Shown in pieces: positions 33,605 through 42,544 of a stretch of DNA of 64,000 nt. Within the stretch, counting starts at the first letter, position 1, and every line of letters begins with the position of its first letter. This DNA is from Paenibacillus sp. yr247 (GTDB lineage Bacteria; Bacillota; Bacilli; Paenibacillales; NBRC-103111), in NCBI RefSeq assembly GCF_900103825.1, contig NZ_FNIF01000012.1:1-64000 (forward strand). Reading direction: 5' to 3'. The position numbers were made by a program, and so were the translations under genes. Under the pieces are notes generated by a model. It was not told the origin of the DNA and ran no database searches. It worked only from the letters and a program-made list of their open reading frames with translations.

Positions 33605-33809
33605 ATGATGCTTGGTTTCAAATCATTTCTAACTGAAGAACAGACGTTAAAGGGAATCGAGGTCATGCATATGATTAGGAAAGGCAGGATGGAAATAATT
33701 TATCTGTCCTCTCTGCAGTTGAATGGCTTAGTAAAATATTTGGTTTATGGCATAGTTAATAATTTATTGGGAAATTGCTATCTTTTCCAATTCTTGCACC
33801 ACAACCAGA
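33605..33809 (+). pseudogene. IS6 relic, C-terminal part with frameshift
   Basis: MLGFKSFLTEEQTLKGIEVM continues to MIRKG, then one base is lost and the other frame completes SAVEWLSKIFGLW before TAA at 33757. The right end CTTGCACCACAACC follows at 33794. Between the relics (33331-33604) nothing is recognised. Confidence 0.75.
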
Positions 33810-34028
33810 ATTTTCCTTATATGCTGACTTGTCAGTCTAAAACTTTATTTTCTCAGAACAATTGGATTTCAATTGGGGGCTGAAGTATAAGCTCTGGTTG
33901 TTAACTAGTATATTTTTGACAATATGTCACGTATAATGACATTAAACGTCAATGAAATTAGGATTTTTTCCATAAAGCAGGGGATATAGTTAGATAATAA
34001 AGCTTTTTTTATTTCAATGTAATATATA

Positions 34029-34070
34029 TTGACATAAATTATAAATGATAATATCATTGTATACAATGAT
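34029..34070 (+). promoter_or_regulatory. Promoter with overlapping GntR operator O1
   Basis: TTGACA (34029-34034), 17-bp spacer, TATCAT (34052-34057). An 18-bp perfect palindrome ATCATTGTA/TACAATGAT (34053-34070) covers the -10 and start-site region. The TNGTATACNA core is of the FadR/FCD-GntR type. Confidence 0.7.
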
Positions 34071-34160
34071 GTATGCTTTTAACCATAGGAAGGATCTCTG
34101 AAGAAACGATTAAGAGTTTCTGGAGTGTTAAGTATATTTCACATAATAAAAATGAACAAA

Positions 34161-34172
34161 ATTGTATACAAT
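34161..34172. promoter_or_regulatory. GntR operator O2
   Basis: ATTGTATACAAT, the same 12-bp palindrome as in O1 and also followed by a TGTAT word, 105 bp before the gntR ATG. Two sites allow looping or readthrough control. Confidence 0.7.
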
Positions 34173-34276
34173 AATGTATTTTTTAATGAGTAGTGGTGGT
34201 AGCCCATTGAAAGGGATTTTTCTCATCACTGCACAGGGGGAAGAAGAAGGTTAACTCCAAAATAGAGGTGAAACAA

Positions 34277-34945
34277 ATGCCGAATGACCAACAGAAGGTA
34301 CGTATATTCGAAACTCTGAAGCACTGGATTGTACATTTAAAGCTGCTCCCTTATCAGAGATTAACTGAAATAAAGTTATCGCAGGAGTTTGGATGTAGCA
34401 GAACGCCAGTTAGAGAAGCATTAATGAAATTAACGCAAGAAGGTTGGATAGTAATGGTTCCTAATCAAGGCTATTATGTGAGAGGGATTCGCCCCAAAGA
34501 ATTGGAAGATCTGTATGAGTTGCTGATTACACTTGAAAAAATGGCTATAAGCTTAGTGACTTCTAATAAAGATCAAAGCGTTATTAAAAAGCTTCATAAG
34601 AAATGGAATGAAAAACCAAGAGCATGGGAAGATACGGTAGGACTGCAGTTGATTGCTGATGATGAGGAATTTCACGAAGAGATCGCTTTTGCTAGTGATA
34701 ATAATGAGTTGCATTCGTCTATTAAGAAAATCAATGAGAAAATCCATATTATTCGAAGAATTGATTATAACAACAAAGATTGGGCGCGAAACATTGTGAA
34801 TGATCATGTGGAAATTCTGGATTCGATTCTTCAAAGAAATACGGTTCAGGCAGAGCAACTGATCGAGAAGCATATTCGTTCAAACAAAGAAACAATGATG
34901 TCACTAATAAATGTTTATTTAGGAGAAAGTTTGTTATTTAGTTGA
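34277..34945 (+). CDS. GntR-family regulator, FCD (FadR) subfamily
   Basis: 222 residues from the ATG at 34277 (GAGGTG 6 bases upstream). N-terminal winged helix LTEIKLSQEFGCSRTPVREALMKLTQEGWI (about 30-60), then an all-helical FCD ligand domain (about 75-215) with likely metal/ligand residues in DDEEFHEEIA and a late H in NDHVEIL. Such regulators usually repress and sense an acid intermediate of the pathway they control. Two palindromes upstream suggest autoregulation of the whole 9.5-kb unit. Confidence 0.88.
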   Translation: MPNDQQKVRIFETLKHWIVHLKLLPYQRLTEIKLSQEFGCSRTPVREALMKLTQEGWIVMVPNQGYYVRGIRPKELEDLYELLITLEKMAISLVTSNKDQSVIKKLHKKWNEKPRAWEDTVGLQLIADDEEFHEEIAFASDNNELHSSIKKINEKIHIIRRIDYNNKDWARNIVNDHVEILDSILQRNTVQAEQLIEKHIRSNKETMMSLINVYLGESLLFS

Positions 34946-34961
34946 TGAAGGAGAGATCAAA

Positions 34962-36395
34962 ATGCTAACTGGTGGAGACACAACGCTGATATACGGCGGA
35001 TTAGTAGTAACTGATATAGAAGCTGTTCCGCTAGACGTATTGATTCAAGGGGAGAAGATCATCAAATTAGATAAACATATTGAGCCTCAGGAGGAATGGA
35101 ATGTAATTAATGCTGTGGGTCATGTTATTTTTCCTGGCGGGATCGACCCGCATACTCATCTGGATTCAAGATGGGAGGGATTGGTTACTGCGGATGATTG
35201 GTTGTCAGGGACAATTGCGGCAGCTGCGGGAGGAACCACGACAATTATCGATTTCTGCAGACCAGAGAAAGATCAGCCTCTTATGGAGGCGGTAGACGAT
35301 TGGAAGGCTCGTGCGCAACATAAATCTGTTGTCGATTATAGTTTTCATCTTGTCATTAGAGACGCTGGAGAATCCAGATTGCAGGAAATGGAAGTTGCCG
35401 TGCAACATGGTCTTCCAAGCTTTAAGTTGTTTATGGCCTATAAAGACTCGCTCCAGCTTAGTGATAGAGAATTATTTCAAATTCTTCAGCGTATCCGTGA
35501 ATTGGATGGTATTGCTTTAGTTCACTGTGAAAATGGAGATGTCATCGAGGTGTTAATTGAGCAAGCAATCGCTGCCGGAAACACTGCCCCCATTTATCAC
35601 GCATTAACCCGTCCTCCAGAGCTGGAAGGTGAAGCTACCGGAAGAATCATTCGACTTGCTCAAATAACCGAAACGCCAATCTACATTCCTCATGTAACTT
35701 GTAAACAGTCCATGCTTGAAATACAAAACGCGCATGCGCGTGGACAGTTAGTCGTGGCAGAAACTTGTCCGCAATATTTATTTATCGATCAGGATTATTT
35801 GCTGCAACCCGATTTTGAAGCGGCTAAATATGTGTGGTCACCGCCTCCACGCAAGACATGGCATCAGTCTTACTTGTGGGAAAGTATCAAAAATGGTGAT
35901 ATTCAAACGATTGGATCCGATCATAGTTCCTATAATTTTGTGGGACAGAAGGATATTGGGAAAGATGATTTTACCAAAATACCGAATGGCGGACCCTCCA
36001 TCGAGGATAGAATGTCGTTGCTCTATCATTTTGGAGTAGTTCAGGGGAAGTTGAACCTAAATCAATTTGTTCATCTAACCTCAACAAACGCAGCTAAAAC
36101 TTTCGGCCTGTTTCCGAATAAAGGGGTAATCGCAGAAGGAAGCGACGCTGATCTTGTGATTTGGAATCCAAATTTGAAGCGGACTATATCTGCGGGATCT
36201 CATCACATGAATGTAGATTACAGTATCTTTGAAGGTATAGAGGTGACTGGAATTGCAGTGCAAGTTATGGTTCGCGGTCAAACTATATTTCATGAGGGTA
36301 CTTTTGTTGGAAAGCCTGGTAGCGGGAAATTCATCAGCCGACAAATTATTGCAAAAGATATGCAATCTTTGCTAACAAAGGACGTGAACCCATGA
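34962..36395 (+). CDS. Dihydropyrimidinase/hydantoinase-family amidohydrolase
   Basis: 477 residues, ATG after GGAGAG, 16 bp past gntR. Cyclic amidohydrolase motifs with the full binuclear metal site: GGIDPHTHLDSRWEG (His-x-His, about 59-73), the lysine to be carboxylated in SFKLFMAYKD (about 150), LVHCENG (His, about 185), IPHVTC (His, about 243) and IGSDHSSYN (Asp, about 318). It opens a cyclic imide such as hydantoin, dihydropyrimidine or a ureide. It heads the catabolic genes and overlaps the ABC ATPase gene by 4 bp. Confidence 0.88.
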   Translation: MLTGGDTTLIYGGLVVTDIEAVPLDVLIQGEKIIKLDKHIEPQEEWNVINAVGHVIFPGGIDPHTHLDSRWEGLVTADDWLSGTIAAAAGGTTTIIDFCRPEKDQPLMEAVDDWKARAQHKSVVDYSFHLVIRDAGESRLQEMEVAVQHGLPSFKLFMAYKDSLQLSDRELFQILQRIRELDGIALVHCENGDVIEVLIEQAIAAGNTAPIYHALTRPPELEGEATGRIIRLAQITETPIYIPHVTCKQSMLEIQNAHARGQLVVAETCPQYLFIDQDYLLQPDFEAAKYVWSPPPRKTWHQSYLWESIKNGDIQTIGSDHSSYNFVGQKDIGKDDFTKIPNGGPSIEDRMSLLYHFGVVQGKLNLNQFVHLTSTNAAKTFGLFPNKGVIAEGSDADLVIWNPNLKRTISAGSHHMNVDYSIFEGIEVTGIAVQVMVRGQTIFHEGTFVGKPGSGKFISRQIIAKDMQSLLTKDVNP

Positions 36396-37378
36396 TTCGT
36401 TTCGAGAATGTGTGTAAAACTTATGCCAATGGCGGTAATGCGGTAATCGATATTAATTTGCATATTAAACAAGGGGAGTTTATTTGTTTGATCGGGCCGA
36501 GCGGTTGCGGGAAAACGAGTACTCTCAAGATGATCAATCGATTACAGGACCCTACGTCTGGACAAATTTTCATTAACAACAAAAATATTATGGAACAAGA
36601 CCCAGTAATGCTGAGACGTGGAATCGGATACGTGGTTCAGCAAATCGGCTTGTTTCCGCATATGACCATTGCCGAGAATATCGGTGTTGTACCTAAATTA
36701 TTGGGATGGCCCCCTGAACGGTGGAAAGAAAGAGCGGAGGAGCTACTAACGCTTGTAGGCTTGGACCCTAAGAACTTTAGCAAAAGGTATCCGATGGAGC
36801 TTTCCGGCGGGCAGCAACAGCGGGTTGGCGTTCTAAGAGCCTTGGCTGCTCAGCAAGAGCTAGTGCTCATGGATGAACCGTTTGGAGCACTTGATCCTAT
36901 TACTAGGGAATCTTTGCAGGACGAATTGAAGCGACTCCAAAAACAACTAAACAAAACGATTGTCTTTGTTACCCACGATATGGATGAAGCCGTTAAATTG
37001 GCCGATCGCATTGTGCTAATGAAAGAAGGCCGGATCTTACAATTAGGAACTCCTTATGAATTCGTTCATCATCCTGCAAACGAGTTTGTTAAAGAATTTA
37101 TGAGAAGCTTCAAAAATAAGATTCTGGATGCAACATTAGTCGATGCCTGTATGGAACCTTTAGGAGAAGAGATTCACTTGCCACTTCCTGTTGTATCTTT
37201 GGGCACTTCAATAGAAAAAGCGCTCCAGATCATGTTTTTCAAAAGAGTAGACAAGCTTTACGTCATAAATGAAGAGCAAGTGAAAGTAGGTTATTTAACT
37301 CGAGATAAATTATCTGAATATTTCAATTTTGGAGAACAGTCAAACAATTCTTCGGGTGGTGAAATGAATGTTTCATGA
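36392..37378 (+). CDS. OpuCA/ProV-like ABC transporter ATPase
   Basis: 328 residues. Walker A GPSGCGKTS (about 35-43), Q-loop VVQQIGLFPHM, signature LSGGQQQRVG, Walker B LVLMDEPFGALDP. A C-terminal CBS-like stretch (about 270-310, IMFFKRVDKLYVINEEQVKV) is characteristic of quaternary-amine transporters that respond to osmolarity. Here the transporter lies within a catabolic operon, so the ligand is more likely a nitrogen compound used as nutrient. Confidence 0.85.
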   Translation: MIRFENVCKTYANGGNAVIDINLHIKQGEFICLIGPSGCGKTSTLKMINRLQDPTSGQIFINNKNIMEQDPVMLRRGIGYVVQQIGLFPHMTIAENIGVVPKLLGWPPERWKERAEELLTLVGLDPKNFSKRYPMELSGGQQQRVGVLRALAAQQELVLMDEPFGALDPITRESLQDELKRLQKQLNKTIVFVTHDMDEAVKLADRIVLMKEGRILQLGTPYEFVHHPANEFVKEFMRSFKNKILDATLVDACMEPLGEEIHLPLPVVSLGTSIEKALQIMFFKRVDKLYVINEEQVKVGYLTRDKLSEYFNFGEQSNNSSGGEMNVS

Positions 37379-38027
37379 CATATTGGATGTATTGATGAGG
37401 CATGAAGTTCAAGTAGAGATTGCAGTGAAGTCTTTTCAGCATATCTATCTTTCGTTTATCTCTGAGTTTATTGCTATATGCTTCGCTGTTCCGAGTGGCA
37501 TCTTTTTAACAAGGTGCAAATGGGGAGCGGAGACCATCATGAATGCAGTAAGTATGCTGCAAACCATTCCTAGCTTAGCATTACTGGCTTTTATGATACC
37601 GATATTAGGCATTGGCACTCTTCCGACTGTAGTCGCTTTGTTCCTATACGCCTTACTGCCCATAATGAGAAGCACTTATACTGCGATTCGCCAAGTAAAT
37701 CCTTCAACCGTTGAAGCAGCTAAAGCGATGGGAATGACAACCATACAGATATTGATCAAAGTGGAGATTCCTATGAGTGTTCCCATTATTATGAATGGAA
37801 TCAGGATGTCTTCTGTCATGATCATCGGATGGGCTACCCTTGGGGCTTATATTGGTGCCGGAGGACTTGGGGACCTGATTATGGCGGGTTTTGCCACTTT
37901 ATCGAATGGTCATATTATTGCTGGGGCGGTTCCTGTTACGCTATTAGCCTTATTGACCGATGGAATACTGGGCTCGTTTGAAAAAAGAATGACTTTTTCT
38001 GGGAAAAGGAGGTCGGCATTTCGATGA
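37368..38027 (+). CDS. OpuCB-like ABC permease
   Basis: 219 residues, five to six helices. The EAA loop reads VEAAKAMGMTTIQILIKVEIPMSVPIIM (about 119-146). Start overlaps the ATPase gene by 11 bp. Compatible solute/quaternary-amine family. Confidence 0.85.
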   Translation: MFHDILDVLMRHEVQVEIAVKSFQHIYLSFISEFIAICFAVPSGIFLTRCKWGAETIMNAVSMLQTIPSLALLAFMIPILGIGTLPTVVALFLYALLPIMRSTYTAIRQVNPSTVEAAKAMGMTTIQILIKVEIPMSVPIIMNGIRMSSVMIIGWATLGAYIGAGGLGDLIMAGFATLSNGHIIAGAVPVTLLALLTDGILGSFEKRMTFSGKRRSAFR

Positions 38028-38668
38028 TCCATATTTTTCAATATATGGAATACAATTTCGACCGATTAATTCAGCTTACCATTGAGCACCTTTTTATGGC
38101 TTTAGCTGCAGTGCTTATTGGCATCTTAACTGGAATTCCTTTAGGGGTGTTGATCGCTAGAAAACGTTGGCTAACTGGTACTGTTCTATGGATTGCAAAT
38201 GCGTTTCAAACGATTCCTGTTCTTGCTTTGGTAGGGTTTTTGATGATTTTTTTGGGTTTAGGAAAAGGAACGGCCATTACCGCTTTATATTTTTATACGC
38301 TTCTCCCCATCATTCAGTCCACTTATACGGGATTGAATGCTATTGAACCAAGCATTATTGAGGCGGCAAAGGGAATGGGCATGTCGCAGAATCAAATTTT
38401 TTGGAAGATCGAAATCCCTATGTCGTTATCCATTTTGTTTGTTGGCATACGAATAGCTGCCGTAGTATCCATAGGAACGACAACGATTATGTCTTTGGTT
38501 GGCGCTGGAGGATTGGGATATGAGATATTTACAGGCATTAATCGGATGAATAATCAAATGGTCATTATCGGTGCTTTACTTGCGGCATTGCTTGCCTATG
38601 TCGTTCAGAAGCTTATTCAATGGTTTGAAGTAAGGTTCACTTCAAAAGGTTTAAAAATCATTAAATAA
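38024..38668 (+). CDS. OpuCD-like ABC permease
   Basis: 214 residues, overlapping the previous gene by 4 bp (ATGA). EAA loop IEAAKGMGMSQNQIFWKIEIPMSLSILF (about 110-137). With the first permease it makes the heterodimeric channel. Confidence 0.85.
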   Translation: MIHIFQYMEYNFDRLIQLTIEHLFMALAAVLIGILTGIPLGVLIARKRWLTGTVLWIANAFQTIPVLALVGFLMIFLGLGKGTAITALYFYTLLPIIQSTYTGLNAIEPSIIEAAKGMGMSQNQIFWKIEIPMSLSILFVGIRIAAVVSIGTTTIMSLVGAGGLGYEIFTGINRMNNQMVIIGALLAALLAYVVQKLIQWFEVRFTSKGLKIIK

Positions 38669-38696
38669 ATAACACACAAACAGGAGGAATGAAGAA

Positions 38697-39593
38697 GTGA
38701 AAAAGTTTACGGTAATTATGGCTTCTTTGGCTTTGGTAGGCATGCTTACAGGTTGTGGGAATGGCAGCGGCAGTAAACAAATTGTCGTAGGATCGAAGAA
38801 TTTTACGGAAAGTATTATTCTTGGCGAGTTGGTCGCTCAAATAGTCGAGTCGAACACTGATATCAAAGTAGTAAGAAAACAAAATTTGGGCGCTACTGAT
38901 ATTACGCTTAAGGCTATAACGAATGGAGATATCGATCTATATGCCGAGTATGACGGAACCGTGTACAGCAGCTACTTGAAAATAAAAGATCCCGTTACCG
39001 ATCCACAGAAGGTATATCCGCTTGTAAACGATAGGATTCAAAAAGAAATGAACTTGAAGTTAACGAAGCCGCTTGGCTTTAACAACACCTTTACTCTTGC
39101 TGTTCCTACTAACCTGACTCAAAAAATGCAATTAAAATCGTATTCGGATCTTGTAAAGGTTTCTAATCAATTGGTTCTGGGCATAGACCCTGAATTCATG
39201 AATCGAGAACCGGATGGTTGGAAAGGGCTTCAAAAAAAATACGGTTTCAGCTTCAAGAATGTGGTATCTCTGGATAGCGGTCTCCGTTATAAAGCAGTTC
39301 AATCGAATCAAATTCAAGTTACGAATGCTTTTGCAACCGATGGTCAGCTGAAGTCAAATGATATGTCCATCCTCAAGGACGATCAATCATTTTTCCCGCC
39401 ATATAATGCCGCGCCGATTGTAAGAATGGATACGCTAAAAAAATATCCGAAGCTTGAAGAGGTTCTCAATACTTTGGGGGGACAAATTACTGACCAGGAT
39501 ATGCAAGATATGAATTACCAAGTAGATGATAAGAAGATATCCGAAGTTCAAGTTGCGAAAGACTTTCTCAAGAAAAAAGGCTTAATTAAATGA
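38697..39593 (+). CDS. OpuCC/ProX-like substrate-binding lipoprotein
   Basis: 298 residues, GTG start behind AGGAGGAA. Lipobox LTGC with Cys20. The mature part begins VVGSKNFTESIILGELVAQIVE, the classic OpuAC/QAT binding-protein N-terminus, and contains DIDLYAEYDGTVYSSYL. The aromatic cage that binds quaternary amines cannot be checked by eye. Confidence 0.85.
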   Translation: MKKFTVIMASLALVGMLTGCGNGSGSKQIVVGSKNFTESIILGELVAQIVESNTDIKVVRKQNLGATDITLKAITNGDIDLYAEYDGTVYSSYLKIKDPVTDPQKVYPLVNDRIQKEMNLKLTKPLGFNNTFTLAVPTNLTQKMQLKSYSDLVKVSNQLVLGIDPEFMNREPDGWKGLQKKYGFSFKNVVSLDSGLRYKAVQSNQIQVTNAFATDGQLKSNDMSILKDDQSFFPPYNAAPIVRMDTLKKYPKLEEVLNTLGGQITDQDMQDMNYQVDDKKISEVQVAKDFLKKKGLIK

Positions 39594-39620
39594 TCGTTCT
39601 GGAAAGGAATTGATTTTCCG

Positions 39621-40166
39621 ATGAGTCTTGAGATCGCAGGTATATTTTTCGCTGAAGCGCTATTTGTCACTGTGATGACTTGTAGATGGATTATTCTAGT
39701 GAAAGGAAACCGCATGTTTGCTGCATTCGCCAGTTTTTTTGAGCAAATGCTCAATGTGCTAGCTTTAGGTATGGTCGTATCTCATTTAGACAGTCCAATC
39801 CGAATTCTTGCATTCGGATTGGGCTATGCAGTTGGATCTCTTTCCGGAAGTTGGATGGAGGAGAAGCTTGCAATCGGTTATATTATGTTTCAAATTATCG
39901 CTTCTCCCGAATCAAAAATCCCGGAAATTCTCAGAAATGCTGGTGTAGGCGTTACGGTATGCGAAGCAAAAGGGAATGATAGCGCAAAAATACTTATCGT
40001 TTCAGTCGTACGCAGAAGATGGGCAGGACAAATTGCACAAAAAATTGAAGAAACTGACTCTCATGCTTTTGTCGTTCGAACGGAGCCACAAGCGTTAAAA
40101 GGCGGTTATTTATTAAAATCACTTCGCGCTGCCAATCAAGATGCGATTAGAACAATGATGAAATAA
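39621..40166 (+). CDS. UPF0316/DUF2179-type membrane protein
   Basis: 181 residues. Three N-terminal helices (about 5-22, 35-55, 60-78, DUF5698-like) and a soluble C-terminal DUF2179 domain of about 80 residues (GVGVTVCEAKGNDSAKILIVSVVRRRWAGQIAQKIEETDSHAFVV). DUF2179 domains act as small-ligand sensors in YitT-like proteins. Why it sits in this operon is unclear; it may sense the transported substrate. Confidence 0.75.
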   Translation: MSLEIAGIFFAEALFVTVMTCRWIILVKGNRMFAAFASFFEQMLNVLALGMVVSHLDSPIRILAFGLGYAVGSLSGSWMEEKLAIGYIMFQIIASPESKIPEILRNAGVGVTVCEAKGNDSAKILIVSVVRRRWAGQIAQKIEETDSHAFVVRTEPQALKGGYLLKSLRAANQDAIRTMMK

Positions 40167-40189
40167 TGGTGCAATAGGAGTGAATGTTT

Positions 40190-41125
40190 ATGGATTTCAA
40201 GGATATGGAGCTTCCGGGAGGAAACCGCAATTTTATCGGATACGGACGTAGCGTACCTAAGGTAAAATGGCCTGATGGCGCCAAAGTTGTGATCAATCTT
40301 GTTCTTAACTATGAGGAAGGATCCGAGTTTTCGTTACCATCGGGCGATAACCGGCAGGAAGGCTTTACAGAATACGATTATCCCGCTATGGACCCTCGAT
40401 ATCGAGATCTTGCGGCTGAATCCGTATATGAATATGGAAGTCGTGCCGGGGTTTGGAGACTGGCAAGATTGTTCGATCGATACGGAATTAAAATCACGGT
40501 TTCTGCTTGTGCCGTTGCCCTGAAGCGTAATCCCGAAGTGGCGAGTTGGATTGTTGAAGCGGGGCATGAAACGATGGCGCATGGCTGGAGATGGTCGGAG
40601 CTTTGGCTTATGTCCCGCGAGGAGGAAAAGGAAGAAATTAGACGTGCCGTTGCGGATATTGAACAAATGACTGGGCAGCGTCCGGTGGGCTGGAATAGCC
40701 GATACGGTCCGAGCGTGCATACGCGTGAATTGCTTGTAGAGGATGGCGGGTTTGTCTATGATTCGGATGCGTATAACGACGACTTACCATATTTTGTCGA
40801 TGTAAACGGAAAGCAGCAACTGATCTTACCGTATACCAAGACGTATAATGACACTCGTTTTATCATCGCCCAGGGCTTTAGCCAGCCGGACGATTTCGTA
40901 AACACCTGCATGGCTGGATTGGATTTGTTGTATGAAGAGGGCGAAACGCATCCGAAAATGATGTCCATTGGGCTTCATGCCAGAATTATGGGTCAACCTG
41001 CGCGTGCCGCCGCCTTGCGAGATTTTATGGAGCATGCCTTGAACAAGCCTGGGGTCATTTTTATGAGAAGGATTGATATTGCGAATTGGTGGTTAGAACA
41101 CCATAAAGAGTTCACGAGTGAGTGA
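40190..41125 (+). CDS. puuE: PuuE-type allantoinase / polysaccharide deacetylase fold
   Basis: 311 residues from the ATG at 40190 (AGGAGTG 9 bases upstream). NodB-like fold with the PuuE-specific blocks DLAAESVYEYGSRAGVWRLARLFD (about 65-88), AGHETMAHGWRWSEL (about 125-139), PVGWNSRYGPSVHTRELL and MMSIGLHARIMGQPARAAALRDFM (about 263-286). PuuE enzymes hydrolyse allantoin to allantoate without needing an amidohydrolase fold. Together with the hydantoinase there are two unrelated ring-opening enzymes in one operon. Confidence 0.85.
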   Translation: MDFKDMELPGGNRNFIGYGRSVPKVKWPDGAKVVINLVLNYEEGSEFSLPSGDNRQEGFTEYDYPAMDPRYRDLAAESVYEYGSRAGVWRLARLFDRYGIKITVSACAVALKRNPEVASWIVEAGHETMAHGWRWSELWLMSREEEKEEIRRAVADIEQMTGQRPVGWNSRYGPSVHTRELLVEDGGFVYDSDAYNDDLPYFVDVNGKQQLILPYTKTYNDTRFIIAQGFSQPDDFVNTCMAGLDLLYEEGETHPKMMSIGLHARIMGQPARAAALRDFMEHALNKPGVIFMRRIDIANWWLEHHKEFTSE

Positions 41126-41147
41126 GAAGCACAAGGACGGTGATAAG

Positions 41148-41990
41148 ATGTCCATGTTGAAGGGAATTGGCGACTGGCCGTTTCGACATGTTTGGACCGG
41201 CAAAGAAATCATAGAAAACGCGAGTAAAATGAAATTTAACGGAATTGAATTTAATATATATGAAAGTGACGGTCCTATCAACCTCCATAGTTCTCCTGCG
41301 ATGGTCAAGGAATTGGCTGCGCATGCTGCAGATTATGGAATTGAATTGCCCTCACTTTCAACGGTCTTGCATAATCAGTATTCCTTAACCTCAGCGGACA
41401 AAAATATTCGTAAGCAAGGCGAAGAAATTGTATTGCGCATGATTGAAATGGCAAGCCAACTTGGCGCTAAGACAATACTAGTAGTTCCGGGCCATGTTTC
41501 GGCCGACGTCCCTTATGACCAAGCTTATGCTGTCTCACAAGAAACATTGATTCGGCTAGTTCCAAGTGCGCTTTCTGCCGGCATTACAATCGGGATAGAG
41601 AATGTATGGAATAAATTTTTACTAAGTCCACTTGAATTTGTTAGATTCCTGGATGAAATGAATCACCCCTCCATAAAAGCCTATCTGGATATAGGGAACG
41701 CAAGGATTGCCGGTTTTCCCGATCAATGGATTCGTCTGCTTGAAAAACGGCTGGCTTCCGTGCATGTTAAGGATATTCGGAGAAGTACTAAAAATGATTA
41801 TGGGGTCGTTCCGTTATTTAACGGTGATGTCGACTGGCCTGCGGTCATTCGCACCTTGCATGAGGTTAATTACGATGGATATCTGATAGCTACGCCAGCA
41901 GCGTACTCCATTTTGCCGGAACGACTTATTCATACAGCCTCTCAGGATTTGACAGCAATTATGGAATTGCAGCGTGTGAAGGGAAGGTAA
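41148..41990 (+). CDS. Sugar-phosphate isomerase/epimerase-like TIM barrel
   Basis: 280 residues from the ATG at 41148 (GGACGGTG upstream); an earlier in-frame ATG at 41118 would overlap puuE. AP-endonuclease-family-2 fold: GIENVWNKFLLSP (metal Glu), KAYLDIGNARIAG, LASVHVKDIRRS (His/Asp) and a final PVVA-like strand. These enzymes isomerise or epimerise hydroxy-aldehydes, hydroxypyruvate being typical. Relative to the ureide enzymes it may act on the released two- or three-carbon unit. Confidence 0.78.
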   Translation: MSMLKGIGDWPFRHVWTGKEIIENASKMKFNGIEFNIYESDGPINLHSSPAMVKELAAHAADYGIELPSLSTVLHNQYSLTSADKNIRKQGEEIVLRMIEMASQLGAKTILVVPGHVSADVPYDQAYAVSQETLIRLVPSALSAGITIGIENVWNKFLLSPLEFVRFLDEMNHPSIKAYLDIGNARIAGFPDQWIRLLEKRLASVHVKDIRRSTKNDYGVVPLFNGDVDWPAVIRTLHEVNYDGYLIATPAAYSILPERLIHTASQDLTAIMELQRVKGR

Positions 41991-41996
41991 AGTATA

Positions 41997-42497
41997 TTGA
42001 ATGTATTTGAAAACAACCTCTATGCTGAAGCGAAATCGGGAGAAGGCGTCAACGCAGCACATATAAATCTAGTCATTGGCCGGAAAGGGAGCAGTGTGGA
42101 ACAAGCTGTTCTTTCGTCATTATCTGCTCCAAGAGCGGGATATATTCCATTCTTTATCGTTAAGAGACCTAACTTTCCCGTAAAACCATTTACTTTATTC
42201 GTAAACAAAGCAGAAATTAGGAATGAACAACATGGCATTATTTCATGGGGATCTGGTCAAGCCGGAATTGCTCAAGGAATTTTACATGCGGTGAAGGCGG
42301 GGTTCATCCCTAAGTATGAGGTCGAAAATCTGGTGATTATTGCCTCAATTTGGATTCATCCCGATGCTAGTGATGGACAGCTTGTATACGAACACTGCTT
42401 CCATGCAACCCTATCAGCTGTTGAAAGAGCCGTGACTCAAATGCCAGATATTGAAGAGCTGCTCCAAAATCTAGAGCAAGCCACACAGACGGAGTGA
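41997..42497 (+). CDS. Formaldehyde-activating enzyme (Fae) homologue
   Basis: 166 residues, TTG start. The Fae pattern is visible: GEGVNAAHINLVIGRKGSSVEQAV (His22 aligns with the catalytic His of methylotroph Fae), LSAPRAGYIPFFIVKRPNFPVKPFTLFVNK, a GSGQAGIAQGILHAV block in place of the usual GPAQ-A-A, and a C-terminal IHPDASD. Classic Fae condenses formaldehyde with tetrahydromethanopterin, a cofactor not expected in Bacilli, so the partner here may be different. Found 6 bp after the TIM-barrel gene. Confidence 0.78.
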   Translation: MNVFENNLYAEAKSGEGVNAAHINLVIGRKGSSVEQAVLSSLSAPRAGYIPFFIVKRPNFPVKPFTLFVNKAEIRNEQHGIISWGSGQAGIAQGILHAVKAGFIPKYEVENLVIIASIWIHPDASDGQLVYEHCFHATLSAVERAVTQMPDIEELLQNLEQATQTE

Positions 42498-42544
42498 ATC
42501 TCAGTTTGATATTATAATTAATACTTAAATGGAGGTAAATGCAA

